From the NCBI GenBank assembly GCA_963978895.1, contig OZ022247.1, forward strand, positions 19,156,410 through 19,220,409: a DNA stretch of 64,000 bases, read 5' to 3'. A program made the translations under genes and the position numbers. The DNA comes from Erpobdella octoculata (lineage: Eukaryota; Annelida; Clitellata; Hirudinida; Erpobdellidae). Below, in pieces: positions 1-12,188 of this stretch (its first letter is position 1; the number at the start of each line of letters is the position of its first letter). Under the pieces are notes generated by a model. It made no database searches and was not told the origin of the DNA. It saw only the letters and a list, made by a program, of their open reading frames with translations.

Positions 1-410
1 AGCTGTATGTATAAAAAAAAACTATCAAATTTTATTTTCCTTAAAAAAAGAGATATTTGATATTTGATTTTTAAAAATGTTTAATAGAATATTTGAAATT
101 TAGAAAATCCTTTCTTAAAAATTTCTACTAAATAAATTTATAAATTGATTGATAACGTCCAACATGTCAATTCTGTTTTGGTAATTTTTGAAACAAATTG
201 AACCATTTATTTTAGAAATGTAAATAGATTTTTTTACAGCCACAAAATCGATGGTTTGCGTGCAAGAAATTGAAATCTCTTCCTCAATGTGTTTAGCTTT
301 ACGTTGTTTGTGATCTATTAGCTATGGACTTAGTTTACAATTTGTAAGTATCGTTTTGCGTAAGCAATTAAAAAAGATACACATATAAACTCATAACTCA
401 AACCGTTCAG

Positions 411-581
411 TTTTTTTTATAATAGTTTATAGTCCTTTACACCAGGTGTTTTAAGACTCTAATGGCTGTATGTAAGAAGCACATAAGTACTTCCTGTCGT
501 GGATCAGAATTTGATCCTTTTTACCTTTCCCTCCTCTTTTCTCCAGGCTTGGGACTGGCGCGCAATTAGCGAGGCGGAGTT
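411..581 (-). mobile_element. Twister-SINE copy 1
   Basis: SINE-like element read on the minus strand. The 5' end is AACTCCGCC at 581 and the A-rich 3' end is near 411. Twister-like RNA occupies 581 down to 529: P2 CUC/GAG, a P3 hairpin with UAAUU loop, P4 CCAG/CUGG closing the loop UCCCAAGC, then AGAAA and GAGGG. A 7-bp ACCGTTC repeat lies on both sides, but a short T-rich stretch separates it from the 5' end. The copy lies 34 bp downstream of the TATA-like box of the minus-strand unit at 607-645, in the same orientation. Base before the start is U, as expected for a twister cleavage site. Confidence 0.8.
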
Positions 582-606
582 AAAAACACCGTTCGGACCA
601 GTTTGA

Positions 607-645
607 TGTATATATGTTTTTGAGCTCCAACAGTGAGTGGTGTTT
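607..645 (-). promoter_or_regulatory. PSE-TATA unit 1
   Basis: Minus strand core AAACACCACTCACT (645-632), 16 bp, then ATATATACA (615-607). It differs from the array consensus at one core position. A twister-SINE is inserted 34 bp downstream. Confidence 0.65.
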
Positions 646-1299
646 TTTTTACTAACAGGCTAATTCTATCAATTCAATTTTTTGAAGTTAGTGAAACAAA
701 CAAATTTAAGATTTCCGGTTAATTACGTATACATTTGGTTTTTGTTAGCTTGGTTTGATGTTGAAAGTTTAATAAAACAATTTTAAAAATATTAACCTAC
801 TTACTTGTTGTTTTTGTTAATTAACCGTCTTTGTTTTAGTAAGAAAACGTATTTCTGCAAACAACAAACAGAACTGCTTGCGGGAAAGAACAGTGACAAA
901 TATTTAGGAATTTTGCTTAATATAGGATTTAAAAAAGTTTAGTAAATTTATTTTAGTTGTTGTATTTTTATACACTTTTATTTAACTTGACTTTTCTGTC
1001 TGTCTGTGGTTAACTGTTTGAATTGTTTTTTTACCAACATTTAGATTACTTAGTACTTTAAAACTTTCAGCATAAATTTTAGTCACCTTTGAAAACAATA
1101 TTCAATCATTTCCGAAGCGATTAAATCATTGTTTCAAATAATTTCAATATCAATTCTGTAACGCATATAAAATTAATTGATAGATGACGTCAATTAAATA
1201 AACTTTTTGGTAATCATGATTATGTCAAAAATGCAATAAAATTTTGACTAAAGTATTACTAAAAACAATGGCAAAACTATTATTGCATTAAGAAATTGA

Positions 1300-2600
1300 T
1301 TTCATAATGTACAAATATAAAAGTGTGTTTTTAAAAAACAACTTTGTATTTTGCTTGAACTTGTTTTGATTTTTGATCAGATGTGTTGAACAAATAAAGC
1401 CTAGAAAAAACAATCGATGCAAAATTATTTATTTTTTTTAACAAGCCGTCGCAATTTTTGTTTTTGTTCAAATATTGTTGGTTGCTTAAGCGATTAGAAA
1501 AATTCAAACCAAAAAAAATTCTTGCGGGTTAGAAAATCAGTAACAAGTGTGAATTTTAGTAAAAGATACGCGTTGGTCAAATATTTAAAAATTTAAAATA
1601 AGTCAGCTTTTTATTATGAAATAAGAAAAACTAAAACTCGCTAATTAAATAAAAAACACTTTGGCTTGAGGTCGTATTAGCATAAACCAAATATACAAAA
1701 AACGTGTGAGTTTCATTAAATGATACGTGTCACCCAATTATTTTAAACTTTTAAATAAGTCAAATTTGATTTTGAAATCGGTGAAATTTGAAATTGCTAA
1801 TCAATTAAAAATATAACCCAAAACACAGTTTCTGAAACTCTTTGAAATATTAGAATATAAAATTGTTGCTGGCCATGTTTAAAACTCTAGTTACTGCTAA
1901 ACTGATAATAATTGGTATGCAAAATATGAAAGCATGTTAACTTGTGTTCTGAAGTCAATAAAACCGACTTTCAAAACTGTTTTACAGCATCAAAATTAGT
2001 TATCGCTAGTAATCGGGACCTGAGATTCAATTAAATATTTACCAGTTTTATAACTTTCATGAGCAAGCAAGCCTAGCAAAAACAAGACTCAAGACATACG
2101 CTACTATGAAATATACCGCCCTCTCAACGTAACCAAATCCCAGTTCTTTATGCTAAAGTTTTACCTAAAGTTGAGGGTTTTTTGTATTTTCAGATAATTT
2201 AATTATTTTTAACATCAATTTTATATATATCAAAACACTTTATTATTATGTCAAAAACGTCTAAATTATTGATATAAAGCTTTAAAAAATATAACTAGAT
2301 AATTTGTTTTTACGAATTAAAACAACAAGTTTATCATGCAAAAAGAAAATTGTCGAACTGAATTAATATTACACAACTCGCATTAAAAAAAATTTGTTGG
2401 TGTCCAAATAGCGCAGTCCTAGAGGCTCCTTTCCTTTGACACTATAATTTATTTGTGGATAAAAACAGCAATGTGTGCGTGTGAATTGACTAAGTTATTT
2501 GTAGAATGTAACTAAAAAACAACGTTGTTTTTTATTCACAAATTTAAGTTTTATTTAATTTAAAAAAATTGTATTTGTTTTTTTTTCATACAAAACATCA
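1300..2600 (-). repeat. Inverted copy of the 47-48.1 kb module
   Basis: Read on the minus strand, this stretch resembles 46,970-48,110 in order. Shared marks are a block ending in GCGCTATTTG (about 2,410), the PSE-TATA unit (2,143-2,181), a GCTAGGCTTG block (about 2,070), an AACACATCTGATC-type block (about 1,380) and a run resembling AACTGCGACGG. Homology is patchy with many small indels. There is no ORF of note. This is a diverged inverted segmental duplication. Confidence 0.6.
2143..2181 (-). promoter_or_regulatory. PSE-TATA unit 2 (diverged)
   Basis: Minus strand core AAAACCCTCAACTT (2181-2168), 16 bp, then ATAAAGAAC (2151-2143). The core is degraded, but the spacing is kept and the unit is the inverted counterpart of unit 26 at 47,406, which carries AAACACCTCAACTT. 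Confidence 0.5.
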
Positions 2601-3560
2601 TTGCAACCTGTAACATTTTCTTAACGAGCGCAATGATTTGAACCTTGTCCAATACTGCCACAGTTGTTTGTCTCAGTGATCTAACTATCAACTGCCGTGT
2701 GGCAAATAGACAACACGCTCAGTTTAAGTTTTAAAAGATTGTTGGTCAAATTATGTTCTAATTGTAATTATTAAATTATCCATCCTGACTTCTATATAAT
2801 TTTTATAACTTTCACCTACCCTGATGTCTTGTGTCTAAATGTAAATGGAATATACGCAGAATTTTGAAAGTTTTAAAATTCCACTTCAATTAAAATATAT
2901 TTAAAAAAATGCTTGTAAGCATGATAACAGTAGGGACGTTAATTAGCCATTTCATTGAAGCGTTTTTGAAGTTGTGCAATGTTAAATCTAATACATAACA
3001 GTTGTTTTAAAAAATTTTTAATAAAATAAATAGTTCTCAGAAAAAAATTGATTCGGTAAGAAGTAAATGTTTAAATATCATTCAATTCTTTATGATTTTT
3101 TTAGAAATGAACCATTTCTGTTTCCTAAAGTTGAAATTAAAATTAAAATAAAACAAAATTTACAAAATAAAATAATTATGAAGACAGTTCAATTTTCGTC
3201 ACATTCGCTTAAATTAATTCAGTAAAACTGCAAACAACTTTGAGTATAATTAACGTGAAATCTGCATTTCAGCTTAATCCTAAATTACCTAAAGATGAAC
3301 AAACACCTCTATTTTTATTAAAAAATAGAAATTTCATTAGCTGCTTTGAACGTTTTTCAATAATCACATGTTAAACAGATTTTTCTTTTATTTGCAAGTT
3401 TGTTACTTTGAATTGACAAATTGTTATCTTGATAAAACAATATAAAATTAAAATATATAAATTTAGAATATCCAATGTTTATAAAAATGCTTAATACAAT
3501 TTAAATCGCATCGGATCATGATTTTTTTAGTAAACATGTTAAAAATGAATGCTCTCAACA
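2182..3560. other. AT-rich interval without recognised gene
   Basis: Very AT-rich, with stop codons in all frames and no repeat I can name. Its right part (3,360-3,560) resembles the stretch upstream of other class B units (8,940-9,120 and 23,160-23,340), so it is the upstream half of that duplicated module. Confidence 0.5.
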
Positions 3561-3611
3561 CTCAGTTTTTGTGTTTTGGTATCGGCAGAAATTATTTATA
3601 ATAATTTCGCG

Positions 3612-3710
3612 AAACACATATAACTCACCGCGTCCAGGAGATTATAAGTGTTTGAGGTGTGACCGTCGCAAGCTTGCAGTGTCTTCTGGAGGTTATAAAT
3701 TGTTTTTCTC
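3612..3710 (+). promoter_or_regulatory. PSE-TATA unit 3 with GCTTGCAGT start and T-run
   Basis: Core AAACACATATAACT (3612-3625), 16 bp containing GCGTCCAG, TATA box TTATAAGTG (3642-3650). GCTTGCAGT begins at 3672, 30 bp after the TATA start, and a TTTTT run follows at 3703-3707. If transcription starts at GCTTGCAGT and stops in the T-run, the RNA is about 36 nt. This is class B, whose members share about 100 bp upstream. The transcript itself is inferred. Confidence 0.65.
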
Positions 3711-4749
3711 TCTCAGAATTTTGCATGTGTCTATCCTATTTATCATAAAGTCTCAGCTTTATAGTTTTGTTGCTTAGCCTGTTTTATTTTACTTTCCTGG
3801 CGCTGCATGTAAATGAGTTTTCTACTTTTTTAAGTTCAATAATTTCATTGATGTTTGTAAAACTTTTATAAAAACTTGAGAAACATCTATCATGAATGAA
3901 GTGACTTCAATATTAGTTGGAAAAAAATAGGAACAGAGATTAGAAGTTAATAAAATTAATTATAAAAATACTTGATTTTGTTTGAGACAGCAGTTCCGAC
4001 CAGTGAAACTAATGGTTGATAGTCGCTGTCCAATGATACTGTACTAATCTATGTCCTGAGTGAGATTACTACTCAGTAGTCAACGCGACAATAAACAGAA
4101 TCACGCCTTAACATTTTTAGTATGGTTTATTTACTATGTTTCAAAGATAATTTGTTTTTCAAAAAGTACTGCGCCTGATTTTATTTTCTATTTTTTAGAT
4201 TTTGATGGATCGGTGATTGACATAGGTACATTTTTCAACAATTTTCTAAAACTTTGTCTATTTAATTTATATACTTTTTTTAAAATTATTTGCGTGGGAG
4301 CATTCGCCCCTTGATTTCCAATAACAGGTTTCTAAAACTTTGTCTTTTATTATTTAAAATAATTTATTTTCTCAAAAATCCGCAATTTGTTCTTCCAATA
4401 ATTGGAAAGAGAATGGGTGGTAAGAAAGATACAATTTCCAACAATTTTTTAATATTGTTTTTATTTATTTTACATAAACAACTTTTTTAACGTTTTGCAA
4501 TTTTTTGGGGGGCAAGCGCTCCCTGCTTTGTCCAAGAACTGAAATAAATATAGGTTTTCATTTATCTATATATTATAAAATTTTATTGCCACATTTCGCA
4601 GACAGAATAACCAGCAAAACAGACAAGAAAGTGACCTAATAAAAACGTTGTAAAACTAGATTAGTAATTTGTGGCTTGTGAGTCTAACGCCACGTTAAAC
4701 AATGTAAAGCTTGAAATGACTTAAATTGATTTTAGAGATAATATGTGTA

Positions 4750-4788
4750 AAACACCTCTGACTCAAAGTAACCGAGAGTATAACATAA
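4750..4788 (+). promoter_or_regulatory. PSE-TATA unit 4
   Basis: Core AAACACCTCTGACT (4750-4763), a perfect consensus match, then 16 bp and ATAACATAA. The downstream GCAGT-type start sequence is not evident. Confidence 0.6.
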
Positions 4789-5026
4789 AACTTAACTGAA
4801 TTGAAATGGGCAACTCCGCAGATAATAACATCTAATCTATATCAATTCCATTTAATATTATAGTATGACTGTAAGAAACGCTGCTCATTTTGCAGAATAA
4901 CCAATTACTAGCGTTTTCCAGGTCCTAAAATATACTCCTAATAGTCTTAACATTTTCGAATCCAAAACGTTTACCAGGCCATTATTTGCACAAGTAATAT
5001 ATTTCATTATGTAACAAAATGCTAGA

Positions 5027-5065
5027 AAACACCTTTGAATCAGTTCCTATGATGCCTTAAATAAA
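5027..5065 (+). promoter_or_regulatory. PSE-TATA unit 5
   Basis: Core AAACACCTTTGAAT (5027-5040), 16 bp, TATA-like TTAAATAAA (5057-5065). It lies only 277 bp after unit 4, the closest same-strand pair in the array. Confidence 0.6.
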
Positions 5066-5713
5066 GTTTAAATTCCTATTTGGAGCGGTTATGTATACGT
5101 AAACTTACACTTTGTTTATAAACGGGACATTACTATTGATTATACTCATTGTGGTGGTCAGAAGCTATAATGGACATTACATGCAATAATATGAAACAAA
5201 AGTTTTAACAGTAATTTTTTGTTTCGTATAAACGTTTTAACTGATTTGATTAAATGTACGTACACTTAAACAACATAATGAAGAAAGTTGTGATTTTCTT
5301 GTGTCAAAATCTGATATTTTATGATATTTTTACAATTAAAAATATCTTGGTTTACATTAGCATCTAACTCGGTCTTGTATAATTACCTGAACAATCAACA
5401 AATTTTGAACAAAAACAAATAAAAAATTATAACAAAACTGCGACTGTCTGTTATTTTAAAACTTGTCAAAATGAAAGAAAATTATTTAATATTTATTGCT
5501 TTTCAAAGTTTATTTGTTCAACATATCTGATCAAAAATCAAGACTTTCTCGAATGTCAAAATCTTTCGTCACATAATTATATACGCTTTGATGTATGAAA
5601 ATAAATGTTTTTCACAATCTGATAATTTTCTAAAAAAATTATTTTGTTTTTTTGTTATAATAAATACGTTTTTCCAAGAAACTACAATTAAAAAATTAAA
5701 TTAAAATTATTCT

Positions 5714-5766
5714 TTGATTTGATTTGATTTGATTTGATTTGATTTGATTTGATTTGATTTGATTAG
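5714..5766 (+). repeat. (GATTT)n microsatellite
   Basis: About ten near-perfect tandem copies of the pentamer GATTT, ending at GATTAGAATTC. Confidence 0.95.
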
Positions 5767-6003
5767 AATTCTTATAATGTTTTAAGCCTAAATAATTTAA
5801 AAACGTATTAAATGAATACAATATCTTGAAACTAAGTTACCCGTTAAACTCGCTAGTTCTAGATTATTACGGTAGACCAAACGTGATAGTAATAGTATTC
5901 GATTTACATGTGCAATAAATTGCTGACAATCACCATCAAATTATCCAACAAACAAATGTTACTTAAATTTTGTTTTAATAATTGGTAACTTTAATATTTT
6001 ATT

Positions 6004-6600
6004 TCTGAGTTGAATACTGGCTCAAAATTTAGAAAGCCTATCAGATTCGTTATACTCCATTTCGTTCACATGTGCAGAATGTGCAGTCACCGTTGTGTAC
6101 AGGTGAAGTATTTTTTATTGTAATCTGGCCAGTGACAAATTGTTGACATGTTTGATGTTTGATATCTATGTTTGACATCTCGTCGTCATCATCATCTCTA
6201 ACCTTTAGACATTCCTTCTGAAACTTCATGTGCAACACCTGTATTACATAGATCTTTTTTTCTCAATACGTAGTTTTGCCCCAGCATGGATTACGGTTAT
6301 GTAATAAAAGTTATTTGCTTTTATTACCAGCAAAAATATAAAAAATTCACCGACGCATCTTTAAAATGGGCTTGACCCTGAATTAGAAACTTAAGAACCT
6401 GACTATTTTTTTTTTCATTTTTTTGCAGTTGTGGATTCTGAACAATCAGAACTCATGTTTCAAATAATAAGCTGGTATTGAACATTAAAAATCGTCGTGA
6501 GTTTTTTTTCATATGTGGCACCATATATTTTAGTTTTTCTTGATGTGCTCATTCTTTCTTTAACTTACATTTAGCACACGCCTTTATCACGACAAGTCTT
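6004..6600 (-). repeat. Duplicated exon-like segment, copy A
   Basis: On the minus strand this matches 54,960-55,410 on the plus strand, and its 6,290-6,600 part also matches 22,740-23,040. The end near 6,245 reads ATACAG then GTGTTGCACATGAAG, an acceptor-like edge. A 62-codon frame (6,238-6,050) starts MKFQKECLKV, with an acidic run, while the other copy starts MKFQMEGQKV. A second shared peptide, HVNEMEYNESDRLS, lies in another frame. Indels between the copies are not multiples of three, so neither looks like a working exon. Confidence 0.45.
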
Positions 6601-7077
6601 GTTCAAAGGCGAGAAAGGATCTTTGCAAAAGCAGCCATTTATAGACGCCTACCCCTTTAGACGGTGTTCTATAATAAAACAACTTTTTTATAATTATATT
6701 TTCGATAAAAACGTGATTTTGTTTATTTTTTAAATTATAGTCTCTGTTTTTTTAGTCTTCTGGGCCTCTACAAATCGCTTATAGCTGAACGAACATAATC
6801 ATGTTTCCTAAATATTAACTGTTTGGTTAAGAATTTGTTGAGATTAAGAGAATGTAAGGTGTTTAGAGCTTAAGCAAGTGTTTTTTTATGAATTAATTTA
6901 AATGGTTATAAAATGCCTAACATTTTTTAATTAGGAAAATTGTTTAAATATAGAATAACACGAGGCATGGGATTGAACGTCCAATAAAAACTTGGCAATA
7001 ATTAGGTTATAAGTTGGTGCATTCATTTATTTTTAAATATTTTATTCGTTTGACAAGAATCTGTTTATGATTAAGCA

Positions 7078-7116
7078 AAACACCTCTGACTCTCTTGGTC
7101 CAACAGCTTATAAATA
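7078..7116 (+). promoter_or_regulatory. PSE-TATA unit 6 (class A)
   Basis: Core AAACACCTCTGACT (7078-7091), 16 bp containing GGTCCAACAGC, TATA box TTATAAATA (7108-7116). A twister-SINE interrupts it 31 bp after the TATA start. Joining across the SINE gives a sequence that continues into CAGCTTGCAGT, as in the uninterrupted sister at 57,887-57,962. Confidence 0.8.
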
Positions 7117-7138
7117 AAATTTATCGGACGTAACGCTA

Positions 7139-7276
7139 AACTCCGCCTCGTTTTTGCAAGCCAGTCATAAGCCTGGAGAAAGGAGGAGGGAAAAGATAAA
7201 AGGATCAAATTATGATCCACGACTGTTTTCAGTCTTAAAAGACTTAGTGCAAAGGACTATAAACTATTATAAAAAA
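7139..7276 (+). mobile_element. Twister-SINE copy 2
   Basis: Bounded by a 10-bp target-site duplication CGTAACGCTA (7129-7138 and 7277-7286). The element starts at AACTCC and ends in a short A tail. The twister-like part is 7139-7190. P3 is CUCGU/GCAAG-like, P4 is CCAG/CUGG, but the loop reads UCAUAAGC instead of UCCCAAGC, so two invariant C bases are lost and this copy is probably inactive. It lacks the TACTT...CTTCC block of other copies. It sits at the expected transcription start of unit 6, in the same orientation. Confidence 0.85.
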
Positions 7277-7327
7277 CGTAACGCTACAGCTTGCAGTCAC
7301 AAAACAAAAATTGATCATAATTGATTG

Positions 7328-7515
7328 CTAGGTTAGCTGAGTTGGTAGAGCGTTAGCCTTGAATATGAAAGCTTCACGGTTCGACTCCCACTCACTGCCT
7401 AGTAGCCCATGTCAACGGAAAACTTAGCGGGTAAAATCGTTCTCTCCGTGCGGCATGTAAAAGAACAGCGCCTTTGAACAAAGCGGAAAAGGCGCTCAAT
7501 AAATTATCAAACATA
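7328..7515 (+). mobile_element. tRNA-derived SINE
   Basis: The head carries a Pol III A box (TAGCTGAGTTGG) and a B box (GGTTCGACTCC) about 50 bp apart. A non-tRNA body follows, with GCGCCTTTGAACAAAG and a mirrored AAAGGCGCTC, ending in AATAAATTATC. It lies immediately downstream of unit 6. It is not a tRNA gene because no acceptor stem pairs across the head. Confidence 0.75.
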
Positions 7516-8123
7516 ACATATAACATTTATATAATTTCAATTTAGCTTATACGGCCACGTGCGTAAATCATAATTATTTTTTAATAACACAATAATATAT
7601 TATTCTATTTGTCCTCTATTCAATCTTTATTAATGAAATACTGTTACATGAGTTTGGCGTTATTTTATACATTTAATTAAGATTTTAAAAATTAATCAAT
7701 AAACGGGACATTACGATAACTTGATCTATACAACATATAGCCTGTATGTTACTAGTATTTAATTGTTGTCATACTGTTTTTGAAGTTTTACTGATTTTTG
7801 GGGAGTTAGTCTGTGAGGTTTATCCAAAGCTGATTAAAGTGTTAGCTGGAGTTGATTTGCCAGACCTATTCAACTTATTGCACCTCAGTAGTTGGCGGAA
7901 TTGAGTAAATCGAGCCTTGAACCCACAAACGCCTTGAGCATTAGGCAGCCTCTCTACTTTAAAACCAACACACGGGCACTTGTTTCGCGCGATATGAACA
8001 CTTGAACACGTCACAGAACACTCAAACATACATACCGTCTAAATTGTCTCAGACATACTTAGATACTTCAATTTAGCTTATACGCCACGTGCGTAAATCA
8101 TAATTATTTTAACATATTGTAAA

Positions 8124-8321
8124 CATACAATTTCTGAATCTCAATAAAACAAGATATTCTCCATTCAACTTAGACACGTCGTTAATTAAACCACACAACT
8201 TGTTATAGTGCGATGTTTTCTTGTCAGCATCTTTTTTCTTGGCTAAAAAACAATTTTCAGACAATGTTTTTTAAAGTTGAATGGAGAAAATCTTGTTTTA
8301 TTGAGTTTCAGAAATTGTATG
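8124..8321. repeat. Long imperfect hairpin (MITE-like)
   Basis: Arms 8124-8171 and 8274-8321 are inverted copies of each other over about 48 bp, including ACAATTTCTGAA paired with TTCAGAAATTGT and CATTCAACTT paired with AAGTTGAATG. The loop is about 100 bp. There are no obvious target duplications. It could be a small foldback transposon or a hairpin RNA precursor. Confidence 0.7.
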
Positions 8322-9121
8322 CCAGTTAGGCAGGCCCTGAACCAAATAAATGAAAAATAACTTAAATTGAAAATATATTTGTGTTTTATCACTTAAAAAA
8401 AATCATTCTGTTGATAAGTTGATTACCGGAATTGTTGCAATACGATTTGTAGTCCAAGAAGACTTTATAACTAACTACAAATTTTGTCTTTTGATGCCTT
8501 CGGCAGTCGATTTTTATAAAGTTATAAACAGTGTTGAGTGCGAGCTAGGACGGTGTGAGTTAGAGGTTTCTTGTTAGCATCGGCTATACTTTGAAGCTCA
8601 ATATAGTTAAGTAGTACTACTAGTAGTAGAAATTGTAAATTGTGAGGTTCCTATACAGCAATTGTTCAATGTTCTTATTTGTCTTAAAAAAGCATGCAGC
8701 TATGAATCTCAAGTATTATTTAGGTTTCATACAAAACTTTATTAAAACACATCCTCATACGAATATGTAAGTGTAGATAAATCTTTTTAGTTTATGATTA
8801 TTATTTGTTTTTATAGATATGGTATGTTTTTGTAAAACATAAATCAGTTTGACAAAATTGTAACATAAGATTTATTTTACACATTGAATTAAACTAATTT
8901 TTCCATAACAAATAAGACCAGTAGCTTTTATGAAATCTTTTCAATAGTGATATGTTAACCTGATTTTTTTTCTGCATTTTTGTTTCTTTGAAATGACAAG
9001 TTTTCCTTCTGATAAAATAAAATTAATTTAAAACAATATACATTTAAAATAACAAAGTTATTAAAATGCCTAATAACATCTAAATGTTATTTAAATAACA
9101 TCTGATCATAATTCTCCTTGT

Positions 9122-9219
9122 AAACATGGTAAAAACTCGGCGTCCAGAAGATTATAGGTATCTGAGGCGTTGTCGCTGCAAGCTTGCAGTCACGAACAAA
9201 TGACTTAGGTAAATGTTTT
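9122..9219 (+). promoter_or_regulatory. PSE-TATA unit 7 (core degraded)
   Basis: Class B unit: 16-bp spacer CTCGGCGTCCAGAAGA and TTATAGGTA (9152-9160) are intact, but the core reads AAACATGGTAAAAA. GCTTGCAGT starts at 9182, again 30 bp after the TATA start, and TTTT lies at 9216-9219. It is probably weakened or dead as a promoter. Confidence 0.5.
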
Positions 9220-9433
9220 GCTGTCTGAAGATATTTATTTTTAATTCTGTAAAACTAAAATAAAAAAACTTTGAATGATTTTTGCTATTCAAACTTAGAA
9301 TTATATTTTTGTAATTTGGCAGCTTTTGATTTTTTTGTAAGTAATTTGTGTTTGTTGCTGGGCATTTTAATCAACGAAACTATTTAAAATAGCAGATTCT
9401 AAATTTTTATCATTGACAACTGATCATGTTAAG

Positions 9434-9472
9434 AAATACCACTGATTGTTGATTTGCAGCGGCTTAAGAGTA
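9434..9472 (+). promoter_or_regulatory. PSE-TATA unit 8 (class F)
   Basis: Core AAATACCACTGATT (9434-9447), 16 bp ending in CAGCGGC, TATA-like TTAAGAGTA (9464-9472). It is followed by TGCAGTCGTC and ATCGCGGTTT. Unit 18 at 25,590 is its close paralogue. Confidence 0.6.
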
Positions 9473-10323
9473 ATGCTGAATGCGGCGTGCAGTCGTCTAG
9501 TATCGCGGTTTTAATAAAGTACATATAGGACCATTTTAACTGTAGACCTCTTGTTAACTTAATAAATCAGTTAAAGTTATATTAATCACTTCACATTCAT
9601 TACAATAATCTCTTTATCAGTTGATGATACGCGTTTTGTTTGTCATCTGATTTGTGGTTTTCCTTTAAAAATAATGCTCCTATTTTTGTCCGATCAAAAG
9701 GATGAAAGATTGTAAACTACTTGTGTGCGGTGATTGGATTAAAAAAAATCTATGAGTGCAAACAACTCCTCAAATTGATATTATTTGTTTTTTACTAATT
9801 TAATAATCAGTAATTATTAAATCTTGTCACAAAAAGGTTTTTGAAACATTTATAGAAAATTATAACAAAACTGCGACGGCTTGTAATTTTAAAACTTGTT
9901 TAATTTAAAATAAATATTATTTTGCATCAATTGGTTTTTTTTGCAAAATTTATTTGTTCAACACATCTGATCAAAAAACAAGACTTTTCGAATGCCAAAA
10001 TTGTTGTTCTTATAATAATATACGTTTAGGCGTATAAAGTCTTTTACACTCTAAAAATTTTCAAAAAGTACCTATTTTAGTTTTTTTTAGTTTTTTTCAA
10101 ATACCAAAATTTTGTAAAATGTGTGTACTGTTTTAAGTTTAAATAATTTGAAAACGTATTTAAGTAATACAATATGAAATTTTTTTTAATGAAATTATTT
10201 TTGAACATAGCAGTTTTTAGTTGATAACGGATCAGTTGTGAACGTGTTACAAATTCATACTCATTCATCACCTAATTTTTGTGTTTTTTCCTATCAGCAG
10301 AAATTATTTATTATAATTTCGCG

Positions 10324-10428
10324 AAACACCTCCAACCCTTGGCGTCCAGCGCATTATAAGTATTTGAGGTTTTGCCGTCTCAAGCCTGCAGTCATTATCG
10401 AAGCTTGTCGGTTTCTTTCAGATTTTTT
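10324..10428 (+). promoter_or_regulatory. PSE-TATA unit 9 (class B)
   Basis: Core AAACACCTCCAACC (10324-10337), 16-bp spacer, TTATAAGTA (10354-10362), GCCTGCAGT at 10384, TTTTTT at 10423-10428. About 110 bp up to GCAGTC differ from unit 19 at only three positions. After GCAGTC the two are unrelated for a short stretch, so the promoter is conserved and the presumed transcript is not. Confidence 0.75.
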
Positions 10429-10639
10429 CCGTTATGAATTTAACACGTCTAACGTAAAAAAAATATAAGAAAAATTCATAGTTAATAAACGTAAATAAAA
10501 TGAAAAATGTTGTTATTGAAATATTTAGATACTTCTTAAAACCAAAAATCTTATCTAACGTAGACAGACTTATATAATGTTGCATTCAATTAAATCAAAA
10601 TCACTAAACATATTTTATATGTTCGGATGTTGAATTATT

Positions 10640-12180
10640 CACTTTTATTTTGTATGTAATTTTGTTATTTTAGGACACTCAATTGCTATGAAGTAAAGTA
10701 AATTTGAATAAAAAAATAGAATAATTACTTTTTTTATAATAATCACATTACAATTTGTGCTTTGAATTATATGTGTCTGTTTAGAAGCTTGTTGAAAAGT
10801 GATGTTTTATTTGAATATACTGATGATTCAGGCTGTGATAAGTGCAGTTTGTTATAAAGTCAGCAAGTTTTAATTTTTTACAGCAGAAATTATTTATTAA
10901 CTAATGGTAACTAATGGTAGTTGTATATTGCATAGTTAGATTAGCGCCCGTGAACAAAGTCTCTTCGATTGTTTTTCCAAACGTTCTTTTAAACTTTTGT
11001 TTCTAAAAATTGCATTATGACCGTGCGGGGAAAAATTGTAAAGGTCCGTTTTTAAATTTTTTCTGTAGATAAATGAGGCATCAGTTTTTTAGTTTATTGA
11101 TTAACAACGATATTTAATTTTTTATTTCAAAAATGCATAATAATTTTTGTTAATCTTTTATATTAACTTTAACGCCGTTCCTGATTGCTTGCCTGATTGA
11201 ATGTTTGCGAATCTTGAAAGTGAAATTTAACTAACTTTCCGTCATTCAATTAAGCTGAAATTTGAAATATAAGCTGAGAAGTCATGACAATGCATTTTGC
11301 TAAATTTAAAAAACCTTCAAAAATCAATTTAACTAAAAATATAAATTATTTTAGTTTTAAATCAAAATAAATCAAATACAATTAAATTATTTTTGCAAAT
11401 AGAAGTTTACAAAAACATTTTAAAAGAAAAATTTGCAATAAATGAAAAGCTGATGAATCCTGAAATATAAGGAATTTGTGAAAAAAACCACGTTTTTAAG
11501 GTCAAATTGTTTCCATATTGATTATTCAGACAATTGCCAGAAATTGGAAGTCGTCGAATTACAAAATTTAGAGGTTTTGTAAAATGGACATATGTATAAA
11601 TAAAACACCACGTGTGAATTTTCAAGTTTGTCTTTGATGATTTCTTTTGAACTTTAAATACTAAGTAAATTGACATTTTTCAAAATGATTCAAAAATATT
11701 TTTAATTTGAAAACAAAATCTATTACTTCATTATCAAACAAACTAAATTCTGAAAAATAACTTTATATATTTTCACATAATTACTATGAACTTACTTTAA
11801 TCACTCATTGAAATCTCTCCGTTTCAGTCAATTCATTTTTTTATTTGAATTTGATTTTATAATCTAATTTATTTTCAATTTTTTTTTCTGTTACATTAAT
11901 GTTGTACAAAATCAATAAATCAAAATATAAAGGGGCTGTGAAAATAAATTTTGTTTTTGATTGCTTGTTTTCAAACAACTGTTTCAAAAACAAGCCTGAA
12001 ACTGTTGTTTACAAATTATTAAACAATAAAAAACTTTATTCTTTTTTAAGCTCTAAATCAACACTTGTTTAATTTCGGAAAACATTCAAACTGTGATAAT
12101 ATTAATTTATTATCTAATTTAAAAAAAAGTTCAACATTATTATATAGCCTGTGTTTTAATTTAAGCGGAAATTACTTATA
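10640..12180. other. AT-rich interval without recognised gene
   Basis: No coding signal, no SINE and no unit core found. The minus-strand frame at 11,407-11,676 has no recognisable motif and base composition like its surroundings, so it is taken as chance. Confidence 0.5.
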
Positions 12181-12188
12181 GTTAAGTG

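Larger units (their letters stand above)
9365..10640 (+). repeat. Duplicated module F+B, copy 1
   Basis: Collinear with 25,530-28,270. Both carry a class F unit, a highly similar block around TTAATAAATCAGTTAAAG, a block with AACTGCGACGGCTTG, and a class B unit. The other copy is interrupted by a foldback element just upstream and by a hAT element. A third, partial copy of the right end is seen near 33,180-33,330. Confidence 0.7.

Noticed and set aside
6630..6680. Another PSE-TATA unit on the minus strand (AACACCGTCTAAAG ... TATAAATGG)
   Set aside because: Spacing is 12 bp instead of 16 and the core matches poorly.
8525..8575. Minus-strand unit-like GAAACCTCTAACTC ... CGTCCTAGC
   Set aside because: Two bases missing in the core and no TATA-like box; at best a decayed unit.
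11407..11676. 89-codon minus-strand ORF
   Set aside because: Composition like the surrounding AT-rich DNA and no domain pattern.
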